Positions 34,020 through 45,742 of a stretch of DNA of 64,000 nucleotides are shown piece after piece. Under the pieces are notes generated by a model. That model did not search any database and was not told the origin of the DNA. It saw nothing but the letters and a program-made list of their open reading frames with translations. The stretch covers positions 44,177 through 108,176 of the forward strand of contig ARYC01017131.1 of assembly GCA_000711775.1 (NCBI GenBank). The letters run 5' to 3'. The stretch's first letter is position 1, and the number at the start of each line of letters is the position of its first letter. The stretch is from Oxytricha trifallax. Taxonomy: Eukaryota; Ciliophora; Spirotrichea; Sporadotrichida; Oxytrichidae. Both the position numbers and the translations under genes were made by a program.

Positions 34020-36412
34020 AATATTGGGTTCATTAAAAACCTTAGTAAGTTCATTAATATAATTAGTTTTTATAATTTTTTTCATTTCAGTTATAGTTTT
34101 CATATAAATTGAAATCTATCAATCTTCGAAAAAAATTTCAAAATCTTTGAAAATTTCAACAGATTTGTAATAATTGAATAATTTCTACTTTCTGATAACA
34201 ATTTTCTTTCATATATTAAAAACTTTTAAATTAATCTAAGAAATAGGTTAATTAATTACAATTTTTAGGCTTTATTCATTTTAAAAAAGCTACAATATAA
34301 CAACTAATCAAGAAGAATGTGTGCTTTTATTAACTAATATTGATTATATTTTTACAACTTAATTATAATTATTAATAAATCTGTCAATTATTTATTTTAT
34401 GAAATAAAATTATTGATAGAGAAAAAAATATACAGGAAAGAAGGGTATTGCTCACAAAACTCATAATTGAGCAATTAAATTAGAAATATGAAGTTATTGT
34501 TACTCATTCAGTCACATGCAAAAATAAACTAATATTTATGATCGTAAACTTGCAAGATTATGATACTCACTTTAATTTATATTAATTGCTCTATAATAAA
34601 TGATATATTGGCAAATTTTAATCGATTTAAACAATTGTTTTAAAACATATATTGATAAATAAAAGAAAATATTTAATATAGAGTTGTTCAATTTTATAAT
34701 AATGAATAAAAATAAAATTATATCATTTAAATAACGAGATCGCTTAAACTTAGTAAATCATTTTTTAATCAAACTATAAATGTTCCTACTATATTTATCT
34801 CAAAAATATAAATTTTTAATTAACAAACTTTCAAAAATAAACTTAATTGATATATTTAAACAATTTTTGTAGTTCATGATATTTTTAAATTTTAAATTAA
34901 CCAAGTTTGGGAATTTATAATAATTTCAAGGCATTTTATAATTAAAATTCAATTTCAATATTTTTATTTAAAATTGCCAAGTACAATAATAATTTTGTAG
35001 AACTGAGTTTGGCTTTACTTAAAAGTATATGTTTGAATATAATATACTATCTGAAAAATTGACAGGGAAGAAGTTGGCAAATGAATTTAATATTGAATAT
35101 TAAATAAAATTTACTATGTCCCTTATTTTTAAACAAATTTAACATTTAAATTATGAATGAATTCTAAAATATACCCATTGAGGCGGTTACTTCATTCTAG
35201 AAATATATAGTAGTGCTATTATTTTATAATATTTTAGGGGGAATTATTAATTTATTGAAGAATAAAACAAAGCGATAAAAAAGATATGCTTTAAATTTAT
35301 GTATATTTTTGAAAGATAAAATCAAACAAAAAGATATTATTAAAACTTTAATTTTCCTATTTAATTATTTACACTTTTGATTTGGAAAATATATACAAAG
35401 ATATTTTTGTGAAATTGTTTTATTATTTACTTATGATAAGAAATGAATAAAAATTGATAATAGCATTTTCTATTTTTATAAAGAGGTTACTTTGAGAGTA
35501 GTTAATCTATTATTTTTATATCATTTTCATAATCAAGATTGACTCTGAATGAACTATTTTAATAATTTCAAAAATATTATCTATTAATTCAATACTTTAG
35601 ATAGGAATAGTCTATTTTTATGATGTAATTGACCAATATTGGGATTAGTAATCATTATATATTATGATTGATAATAGTTGATTGATTTTATATAAATCAT
35701 CAGTAGAGTATCCTCTGTTGAAGTCACTTATATTTATATAACAATTATTAATATTGCAATTTATTAACTTATGTGTAGCTTTAATGACAAAAGTGTTAAA
35801 GTATAGTATTCAAATATAAAAATTTATCTCATTATTTTAAAGTGTACTGTTGGCAACATACGATTTGGACACTTTAAGAAAAAAGTCTGAAACGATACTT
35901 TAAGAAAGTTTAATGGGTTAATACCTATACAGCGATTGGTCTTTAAAGAGGGTCCCTAATCCTGTCAATTCTAAATTTATTAAAAATAATTCCCAAAATA
36001 GCATTATAAAATTTGAAAACAAGTTTTTAATAAATATTCTAAATTTAGCTACTTAGTAAATTATGATGAAGAGCATGTTCTATTTATAAATAACAATACC
36101 ATTTAGCAAATAATTTAATTTATTCTTATTAATTTAATAAGACTTCTAAATGTCAAGACTCTAGAATGGAAAGAAGGTAGGTTTATTAATGAAGATAATT
36201 ATATCAATTAATACTAATATAAAAAAATATTATCATTGCTAAATATGAAATATATTAATGAAGACTTGAAAAATATCAAAGAAAAGCGGATATATGAAGA
36301 AAAAATGAATAAAATCTTTTCAAATTAATACAATGAGATAATTCTATGGCATTAAAATAGAAAGGAATTTTATATAAGTGGAGTGGGATGGTTTACTTTT
36401 AAAATACTTTGA
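34020..36412 (+). CDS. conserved coding patches in repeat copy B
   Basis: Several frames in this stretch match copy A at the protein level. They are VTHSVTCKNKLIFMIV near 34500 (A: VSHSVTCRNKLIFMIV near 24870), MFEYNILSEKLTGKKLANEF at 35028 (A: MFKYDLQLEKLTEENLAVEL at 25410) and PIEAVTSFQKYIVVLL near 35170 (A: PVESMTSSKKYVILLL near 25570). The C-terminal exon ends at TGA 36410-36412. I could not connect them into one gene; short AT-rich interruptions lie between. They may be exons or MDSs of an unrecognised gene, or a decaying paralogue. Confidence 0.4.
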
Positions 36413-36545
36413 TTTGATTTAGTTTTAGATTTATGTGATTCTTAATTTAATAATTTACAAATTTTCTATAAAAAATATAAATATATTAATTTATATTAAG
36501 GATTTAATTACAATTGAAAATATTTAGATTATTATAATAACAAAA

Positions 36546-38773
36546 ATGTTGAAATATCTGCTTGTACTTATTTCACTAGCCTTTTCTCTTTAAGCTAAAA
36601 GTAAATAATCTTATAAACCTCAAAACTCAAATATTCCCTATGTCACCGCAGATCTAGTAGGGGCTCTTAAAGGAACTGTAAGTTCTACAATGAATATTTT
36701 GACGCCAATCTAAGAAATTTATTTAATGCATAATCATTTTTTTCATTTTAGTTTTATCAAAATATTCTCACTACTCTCTTTCCAGCTGTATTAAACCGCA
36801 TATAAAAGAGCTTCGTAAATAACCAAACAGATTGGATTCCATTATATATCTTCAAAGTTGAAAATTAAGAGCATGATGATTCAGTATTTTTGAATGTAAA
36901 ATTTGAAAATATAAATGTTTTTAATCTTGGATACAATCCAAATGGATAGCAAACTGGCATTCTACTTTTGGAATCTGTTTAGTAATTGAAATATTATGTG
37001 CAGAACATTTAGCTTGAGATTGATTTCGATACACATTTTGACTTTACATACTTGTATTCAATGATCCCTGATGCTCAAGTAAACGATAAAATTTATCCTA
37101 CAAAGATTAAACTTAAAGATGCTTCTCTATCTGTTGCCTAAAATTTTACTGTTACCGATGAGGGAGATATTAAAGTAGATTTACCCTTACTCAGTTTATC
37201 TCTGTCCTCGGACAATGTTTAAATAACTTTCAATAGTTCAGACCCTGACGACCATTTTATTCATGAGATTAGTGGAATTGTGAATAAAATCAAAAATTAC
37301 ACATTGATTAACTCAAACAGCATCATACTGGATAACAAGAATATCATTAGAGATATACATGAAAAAGCTGCTTAACTTTTTACAGAGATGAACTTTACAG
37401 CTTAAGGCTATAGAATTTGGACAAAATTTTAGACTCCAAATGTGAGTGGTATAAGTGTAAATCCATTCATAAGCTCTAACTATATATCAGGCTTCTAAAA
37501 GGTTTATCTCAAAAATGAAGACACCAATGATACTAAGTATGTAAACTAAAGAATGAAAAGGTAAAATTTATTAAAAAAACTCTAAACATTTTCAATTTAG
37601 ACCGTTTATCAAGGATTTGGAAGAAAAGATTTTGATGCCGGTGGTAGATCCCTCTGGAGACGATTTGCAGTTAGTTTTATCTGAAGACTTACTGAGACTT
37701 CTTTCATAAGCTGTTTGGAATAGCACCAAATTTTTGGCAAACAATAATCCAATATTTACCTCGCCTTATATCTATATAACTGGATAAGATAAGAAAGTTA
37801 TCGCAATTAATTGTACTACTGATTTGCTTGAGACTATGTTCCCTGGAATAGTTAAAGAATATGGAACTAAACTGGCTTGTGAATTTAGAATTAAAATCAA
37901 GTAAATCTATGAATTACTTATTTTGGTGTTACTTACATTATTTCATTGAATGGTCATTTAAAGCTGTGAAGCTAGATTTCTTTACTATAAATATAGGGCG
38001 CTTGTATTCAAAAAACAATATTTAATGCGAAATGAATATAACTATTTTTGATAATGCGACCATTTAAGAACAACCAAGTGTGATCAGGTTTGATGTGCCT
38101 CTTTAAACTCTATACTTCCATGTAAGAATTAATTATGAGATTTAAGAAATTTAATTTAAATTTGTCTATAGTTATTCCAGAGAAACAAAACAATCTATTA
38201 CTAAGTTTACAATATTCAACCTTCGAATAACATAACTCTGACATACCCACTAGATCATAAGTTCACATATTGTAATTATTTTTAAATTACATATTAAATA
38301 TTAAGATTTATTTATAATTAACTCTTATATAAATATCTCATATGACACTGACTAAATAACCTTATACTGGAATCAAACTCTCAAAAGAGCGCTGCTTTTG
38401 CAATTAAATTCACAAAACTCCTTTGATTTGGCGGAGTATATGTATGATTGGATTGATGAGAAATTTATCAATAGTTTTAAGTCAATAAAAATGGATCTAT
38501 TTGATAAGTACATACAATAATTATTTTTATATTTTATATAGAAAATTAAGCATTATAAGGATTATTTTAAAGTTTTAAACATATTAAATTCATAAATTAA
38601 TAATTTACATTGTTGTTAATCTTACTCCAGACTATTCATCCACCACTCTTGTAGAATTATTATATGATTATATCTGGGAACACATATTAGATTATATTCA
38701 AAAAAACTCACAAAGGTTTCAATGGTAGTCATAAGTTTACTAGAAAAATATATTCTAAAATTTATAGCAATGA
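36546..38773 (+). CDS. secreted BPI/LBP-like lipid-binding protein
   Basis: The ATG at 36546 begins MLKYLLVLISLAFSLQAKS, a clear signal peptide, followed by an intron at about 36680-36752. The mature part reads FYQNILTTLFPAVLNRIQKS, FKVENQEHDDSVFLNVKFEN and YYVQNIQLEIDFDTHFDF. Near the centre PSGDDLQLVLSEDLLRLLSQ is followed by DLLETMFPGIVKEYGTKLAC, close to the second-domain start of BPI/LBP/CETP proteins (SEYFLNS.., FPDILKKYP). The C-terminal part has two alternative-looking helices, LAEYMYDWIDEKFINSF and LVELLYDYIWEHILDYI; the latter ends at TGA 38771-38773. Such proteins bind lipids or lipopolysaccharide. The family call is from pattern only. Interruptions at about 37920-37990 and 38225-38340 are introns or IESs. 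Confidence 0.5.
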
Positions 38774-39244
38774 ATTATTTTTATTTTTTAATAATTAAAT
38801 TTTAAAATCTATGTATGTATTTGAAATTTAATTTTGCTAATGTATTGTTGAATTAAAAAAATAACTTAATTTCAATTGATAAAGCTATTTAACAAATAAG
38901 TGAAATTTATATTATTCAAATCTGTACTATATAGTAACAATTTGAGAGAAAATTAAAATTCTACTAAATTGTATAATTGTTTTATCGCACATTAAGATAA
39001 AATTTAATAGGTTTAATTTGATGGGAAATATTTAATAATTTAAAGCCATTGATTAAAAGTTTCATATTTTCCAAAATTAGATATATTCATATTAATGTAA
39101 TATTAATTTTGACAGAATTATAAATTATCTATAATATTAAAGCCATTATGTTTTAATTATGGATAAAATTGACTGCAAAATTCGATTAAATTTAAGGAAT
39201 ATAAATTAATATATCAAAACTATGAATAAAATTAATGAAATTAT
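38774..39244. other. AT-rich intergenic region
   Basis: This lies between the stop of the BPI-like gene and the stop of the minus-strand Q/N-rich gene. It is A/T-dominated with no motif, terminal repeat or RNA structure that I can support. Confidence 0.55.
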
Positions 39245-42200
39245 TCATTTCTAAAACAAAGAAATATCGCTTTATATCTAAATCAAGTCTTTATTTTCAG
39301 AAGTAGAGCTTTAATTTTTCATTAACCTCAGATTTTATGTGTTTTTCATTTATTGCTACTATTGAGATTGATTCTAATTGCTCTATGAATATTATTAACT
39401 ATTTTTCATACCCTATTTCATTGAAGTATTTTACTATAGAAGTTTTGAATTATTACTTAAATGAGCAGTTGCACTACTGCTACGATTATGAATCGCACGT
39501 GAATCTAATTAATTTTAAATGTGACTTTGACTTAAATTTGAATCTCTTTTCTTCATTATGATATTTACTACTTAATTCCCTTCTTAGTGAATATTATGAA
39601 ACACTTGGCTGGGATGTTCTTGATTCTATATTTAGTAATTTTACTCAAACTTTGATTTCTTTTTCCTTAATCTTTTTCTTGAGAGTTTTTCATTAGAGCG
39701 AGTTTGGTCTTCCTAAATCCCTTGATTATAAAAGTTTTAAATATTTTAAGGTTTTAACGTCTGCTATAAGTTCATATTGATTAAAGTTGATAGTATCTCC
39801 TTTTATCTAAGCTTTCTTTGCTTGTTAATATAGCCGCTCTGAGAATGAAAGGTTTGATAATTTTAGGAACTAGGGTTAGAGATTTATTAATTACTAGGGG
39901 AATTAAATACCTCAGTTCTTAGTTTGTTTGTCGGGTTTGTGTATTAAGAAGGAATCATAAATCCTTATGCAAATTCAGATCCATTAATGTTTAATTGCTA
40001 TTTACCAGGAACTTTGAAGTATTAAACCTGCTCAAGTTTCATTCTTCGCTCAATCTCTTTTCTATTTCTGATCAAATTTACATTAAACGATTTGTTAAGT
40101 TTGATATCGTTAAGCCCGTTAAACTTGACTTCTTTGCTTGAAATCTGATAGAAGTTGTTTTATTGAAACTTTTAATTTTATCTGGATTCTTCATTTGTAA
40201 CGAAAGGATGAATAGGATTTGACTCTCTAATTGTTGACTAGTTATTTGAGAGAGTCATATCATTTTAAGCCTTGATAATTTATCCATTTTCGATTGATTA
40301 CGATTGTCTTGGTACCAGCTAAGGCATATCCTAGTCTTGTAGATCATTTTAAGATTCCATGCTGTATCTTTTATTTGCTATTGAACCAGATTTCGAATGA
40401 TTACCGCTTTCGAGATTCGTAAGGAAAAGCCCTTAATTATTTTGCTGAAATTACTCTTATTAATTATACCTTTTATTCTGATTCAAATGTTATTGAGACT
40501 ATTAGTCTGAAATATTTAAGTGATTTTACTTAAGCTTGTTATTCATAATGGCTTATAATTATGAATGCTACTCTAAGGTGATTGAATTATTATTAAATTA
40601 AGGCTGAGTATTAAGGCCTTCATATCTTGGATGTTGTCTCATATTTTCATTTTTAGTAGTTATGGATTCAAAAGTACGAACTAAAGTCTTTGATGAATTG
40701 CTATCAGGCGTATCAATTCTTATCTAGTGAACTATCTCTCCAATAATGCCCTTTTTAGTGTAGTTTCGTTTGTATTATATAAATTGAATTAATGAGTTAA
40801 AAAAATTTAGAGGGTGAAATAATCAAGTTTATCTTGAAGTTGCATTTCTTCACTTAATATTTATGCTTACTGCTAAATATCATTTCCGAGCATCTTTTAA
40901 CTGCTTTTCTTTCTTCTCTCTTGACTTTAAAGTATAGCATGACTTCTATTATTGTAGTTTTATTTCTCAAAGTCAATATTAGTCTAAGATTTTGGACTCT
41001 TGATTAATTTGTGTGAGCTCAGTAACCTTTGAACTTCCTATTTTGTTTGGAATTCACTGAGATTTTCAGGTGACTATATTTGAGCTTAATATCCTTCTAA
41101 AGCTATATTTGACTATATTTTTTTGAGCTCCTTAGCTGATTACTCTAATTTCTTTTATGGGCTAATCATAGTTGAAGTGTCTTGCATTAAAGTGTTCTTT
41201 TTCTTACTTAGTACTAAATGAGATTTCTTTCTGAATGGCCTTGCTCCACTTTCAGTTTTAGGTCTTGAAGGTCTCTCATCAACTACATAAATCATACTGC
41301 TTGCATTATCAGCTTAAATTAAATTCATGTTTTAAGAAACTGGGATGAGTGCGAGATTGTTCTATTAATCGTTGTGGTTATTTTGAATTTACAGATGAAA
41401 CATTTATTCTTCTTATTATTTCATAAGTTCACTTTGGTTCTATAATTTTTAGTTATAGGAATGAGAACCTCTACTTTTACTAGAAAATAGTCTTTTCATA
41501 TTTTTCTGACTTTAATTTAATGCTTTTTTGAATAACTATCTTTTATCAAACATCGAGCACAGCCCCTAATCCTCTCTAAATTAAATTAAAAAATTAAAAA
41601 AGTTCTTACTTCCATTTTTTCCTGAAAATGTCAACAAAAGCTTTTCTCTCATAAAATGTGGGATTATGCTGAAATATGCTTTCATACTATAAAAACGAAT
41701 TTATTTATAGTATTTTCTTACCTCTTCTTTAGTTATTTTAAACCCATTTGAGCTCCCTTCTCTTTAAGTATTACTATAAAGACATTTTAGTAATTACTAA
41801 TTTATGCCCTTTTCACCACAATTTTACAAATCCCCTTCAAGATTATTTTAATCATGAGCATTAATCAAATTCAAAATTCCATTTTCATGTTGAATAAGCT
41901 CTTATAGTTTCATGGCTTTAAAATCTTAGGGTAAATTAGATGTTTATTATTTTGCTGTCTAATCTGATTCTCTTTTAATGATCCTTCTTTGTCTTGAACC
42001 TATACTCCCATAACTCTAATTCATATTTATTATAAATTTTATAGAAATAGGGGAAGAAAGAGATGTGCTTAGATCAAAATTAAAATATATGCCTAAATCA
42101 ATTAATATGATAATACATTAATTTAATTTCATATTATTCTTCTTAGTGAGCTCCCTCTATGCTTATTCTAACTCTTAATCAAGCAATTCATTTCTCTTCT

Positions 42201-44043
42201 CAAATTTGCTTGATATCACATAATTTGTAGTGCGAATCTTTTCATTGTAAAATATCTTTTTCTTTTCATTTTGAATTTTCTTAATTGCATCTAACTCATT
42301 TTTGTGAAAAAGTTCAAATGAGAGATCTGAGAGGTCACAATCTAATTCGTCATCATTTGTGTCATTTTAGCTTTCTTATAAAATAATACAATGTTTTAAA
42401 TATTTTGCAATTCTTCCATTGTGATCTTTAAAGGTTGTTTTACATGATTTTATTACCTTTATGATGAATTTGGAATTTAATTGGTATAACCTGATTCCTT
42501 CTGATTTATAATCCTTTTAATCGGATCATTTTTAAACAAAAAATAAATAAAAATATTGTTAAATTATTAATTTATACTATACATTTTTAGTGGTGTTTGG
42601 GAGCAACCTAGTTGAAGGATCTTTAGAGTATTGCTTAATAACATTTGTAATGAAAAATGTGTCTTCGTCTATCTGCTCTTGCATTTTATGAATAAGTGCT
42701 GGATTCGAATAAAATATTATAGAATTGATACTATTCATAACTTTAGTGATTTTTAAAAAAAAATATGATTAAATGATTCTTTCCACTTTACAACCTATTT
42801 GATCTTCTTTAAATATAACAAATCATCAATTTTTTAATAATCTAATTATAGTATTATTTGGAATATATGAACGTATTTTTAGTAGTTATTTTTATTTATA
42901 TTGGCAGACTGAAGCTTTTTCCTTCTGTCTTCACTCTTCAATATCTTCCTGACTTCCTATGTAAGCGGTTGTGCAAGTATAATATTATCATAGTTACTTA
43001 ATCTTCTATTCATAAGCTCACTCTCCACATCACTAATCATCTATTTTTTATCATTTTTAATCATTTCTTATATTACTCTATGTCTCTTTGAAATTAACAG
43101 ATTTTACTCGTCTTTAAATTTTATGATAATTTAAACATTATATAGCTTATTATGAAAGAGCAGTTAATATATTAGGGTAATATATTATATAAGGTACAAT
43201 CTTATAAATCTTGTTTGTTTTACTTTTCAAAATTATTAATATCAGTTCCATGATTTTATGTTGGTTTTTAGAAATCTGAGACTTTTCTAGTATTACTAAA
43301 ACTTTTATCGGTGGCCATACTTTTCTGAAATTTTGATGAATTTTTTTCTTAAGAATTACTTTTTAATGAACTCATGTTTGATGATTAATAAATGAATAAA
43401 ACTTTATTAATATATTTTTAAAAAATAGAAGGAAAAATAATTTATTTTATTGATTTTTCTAGAAATTGTATTTAAAAATATATATGATGAAGTTATTTGA
43501 GGCTATTGACCTGGAATAATATCAAGCCTAGCTTTATCTAGAGCTTCTAAAATTCTCATTTTTTAGTTTATGGCTCTCTTACTAAATTAATCGTCTTTAA
43601 CCATATTTAAGATTTTACTAATGCCATTGTTTTGAGAGGGGTTCCTTTAGAGAAAATTTTAACTTGAGTTTAATTCTAACTTCTTCATATTTAAAATAAA
43701 TATGTTTAAAAGTAAGATAAAAATACTTATTTTTATGTATATATGATGCTAATAATTTAAATCAAGTCTAAAGAATTAAATTTGATATATTTTGTAAGTG
43801 ATTTTATTTATTCTTAAACAATTTCTATTCCTTGATATGAACTTTCTTGTTTACATTACTATCATCTTTATCATAATCTTAGAGGTTTTATTGAAAATTT
43901 TCATAAAAAGTAGTCGCTGTCTTAATTTCCTAATCATGAACTTTTGTTAATTTAGAACCGTGACTATTTCTTTTCGAAATGGGATTTTATTTTGTGTGTT
44001 CAAAGTTTTCATTAAGTAATTTAACTGGCTCGATATTGCTCAT
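39245..44043 (-). CDS. large Q/N/S-rich protein with coiled-coil part, unrecognised
   Basis: The minus-strand ATG at 44043 starts MSNIEPVKLLNENFEHTKQN. Exons continue with FSKRAINQKMRILEALDKAR, SELMNRRLSNYDNIILAQPL, MQEQIDEDTFFITNVIKQYS and DLSDLSFELFHKNELDAIKK, then a charged coiled coil (EKRNELLDQELEQAQRELTK). Further on are NGILNLINAHDQNNLEGDL, LALIPVSQNMNLIQADNASS, FNGLNDIKLNKSFNVNLI and a Gln/Asn-rich tail ending DISLFQK before TGA 39245-39247. Several introns divide it (about 43690-43790, 43400-43450, 42540-42590, 42010-42120, 41580-41720). A second in-frame ATG region at 43385 (MSSLKSNSQEKNSSKFQKS) could be an alternative start. The many TAA/TAG codons make it meaningless under the standard code. 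No domain is recognised. Confidence 0.6.
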
Positions 44044-44222
44044 TTTTAATTAATATTAATTGTCTCAATATTATTAATTCAAAACAATAATGAAATTGCA
44101 TTTAATGGTACTTGTAATTCTTATTTATATCCCATTAGTTTTAGTAGATTACAATTGAATTTAAATAAATTATTGAACAATAAATTTCAGCTTTAATTCC
44201 TTAATATTTTTTCTTTTTTTCT

Positions 44223-45449
44223 TCATAAATCATTGCTGACCTTGGTCCATGGCATGTCGCTTGGTCTTTGAATCCAATTGTCATGATCATATTTGAAGCC
44301 CTCCTTTCCTTCAAGAATGTGCAAAGTGTAAGCGTGTCTTTGCATTCCAGATGTGTTTTTATGTGAAAAGTGCAAGAAATTTCCATGAATTAAAACTATG
44401 GCACCTGCTGAGGTTTCAAGAGGTACTGCTCCAGCAGTTGAGTAATTGTTTTGTACTTGAGTGTCTGGAAGCATAAAAGTAGTTTTGCCACCAGTTTTCT
44501 CATTCTAGCCCAATCTCAAATAACATAATGGGTCTTCTCTGTGAGAACCTGGGACACCCCAGAGACACCCATTATCCTAGGAGGCACTGTCTAAACCTAC
44601 CCAAACACCCTAGCAGGAATGAGGTGTGGTAATCAAGAAAGAATTATCCTTATGAGGATCTACTTCTCCTCCAATTCTTGGATTCTAAAGAATTATAATT
44701 TCATATAAGTTCTACTAACCTTGAAGATATACATGGATTAAGTAACGAGTGGATTGCTGAATCCCATAACATTAAAATATATTTGCTTCATAATTTTAGA
44801 GTAAGTGAAACTTCTAAAAACTGGATCTAAATCATGCATGTTATGCCCCACTTTATTGAAAGCTTCATGCTTAGGTACCAATAAGTTACCCTTGCTATCT
44901 AGAGCGTCTTTCTCATAGAATGGCTTAATCTAATATTAAATTAATTAGTGACACAAAAGAATTTACCTGCCAGGCACTATCAATAAAGTAGTCATCCCTC
45001 TGTTATTTATCTTGATTGTCTGCTGAAAATACATCAATACTTTCCTTGGTGATATCTATTTAATCAATGATTTCTCTCATTCTATTCTTTAATTCGTTGC
45101 AACTATCTTCATCATAGACTTCTTGGAATACAGCATAGCTATAAAATTAAAAAATTAGTGCTCAAACTCCTTTATTTAGTGAACTTTGAAAATTTCTTAT
45201 TATTTGGAATATTTGGTATATACGTATCTATCTTAAATCTCCCTCATTTTCTTAATAAATTCACCTATTACTTACCCTTATTCTTTGTAATCTGAAACTT
45301 TCTTAGGATTCATTTATTTCATGAACTAGAAGGAGTGAATAAAATTAATCCCGTAATGAACTTACTCTGTCATAGCAGACTGATTCTTGTTTCATCAGAA
45401 CTTATGAGTACTTTTTAAAGTGATGACTGATTACCTTATTTGCCAACAT
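44223..45449 (-). CDS. phytanoyl-CoA dioxygenase family protein (PHYHD1-like)
   Basis: The minus-strand ATG at 45449 begins MLANKVISHHFKKYSQVLMK. Short GT..AG introns follow at about 45360-45400, 45141-45280, 44932-44968 and 44670-44720. The protein then reads YAVFQEVYDEDSCNELKNRM, DDYFIDSAWQIKPFYEKDAL and KVGHNMHDLDPVFRSFTYSK. The Fe(II)-binding HxD is in EVDPHKDNSFL and the distal His in HGNFLHFSHKNTSG, with the 2-oxoglutarate-binding Arg in QRHAYTLHI. The C-terminus PSDMPWTKVSNDL ends at TGA 44223-44225. This family hydroxylates substrates using Fe(II) and 2-oxoglutarate; length and residues fit the PHYHD1 branch, so it is probably active. The substrate cannot be told from the sequence. 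Confidence 0.9.
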
Positions 45450-45742
45450 ACTTCCAAAATTTACTTAATATTTACCAATTAATTATTAATATTTATATAT
45501 TTAAATCTCAATGATATATTTAAATTTAAGTCATCCTACCATATCATGCATTTAAATGTATAAGAAATATCTCTTATAGTAAATTTTATTTTATATAAAA
45601 TATCTATATTTAATGAACTTTATTGGCTAATAATAGTTTAAAATTGCAAGTAAAGTTTAGATGAATAATTATTGACTTAAAATATTAATATAATATCGAT
45701 TATAAATTACATAAAGTATAATAACAAAAGATAAATACAAAG

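Larger units (their letters stand above)
29196..36412. repeat. long diverged repeat, copy B (split by MITE and TBE)
   Basis: This is the second copy of the family described at 22885-27928. It is interrupted by a palindromic MITE (29395-29811) and a full TBE (29885-34019). Its own sequence therefore consists of 29196-29394, 29812-29884 and 34020-36412, about 2.7 kb. Copy A has uninterrupted sequence at both insertion points, so the two empty sites can be read there (around 23068 and 23139). Confidence 0.7.
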
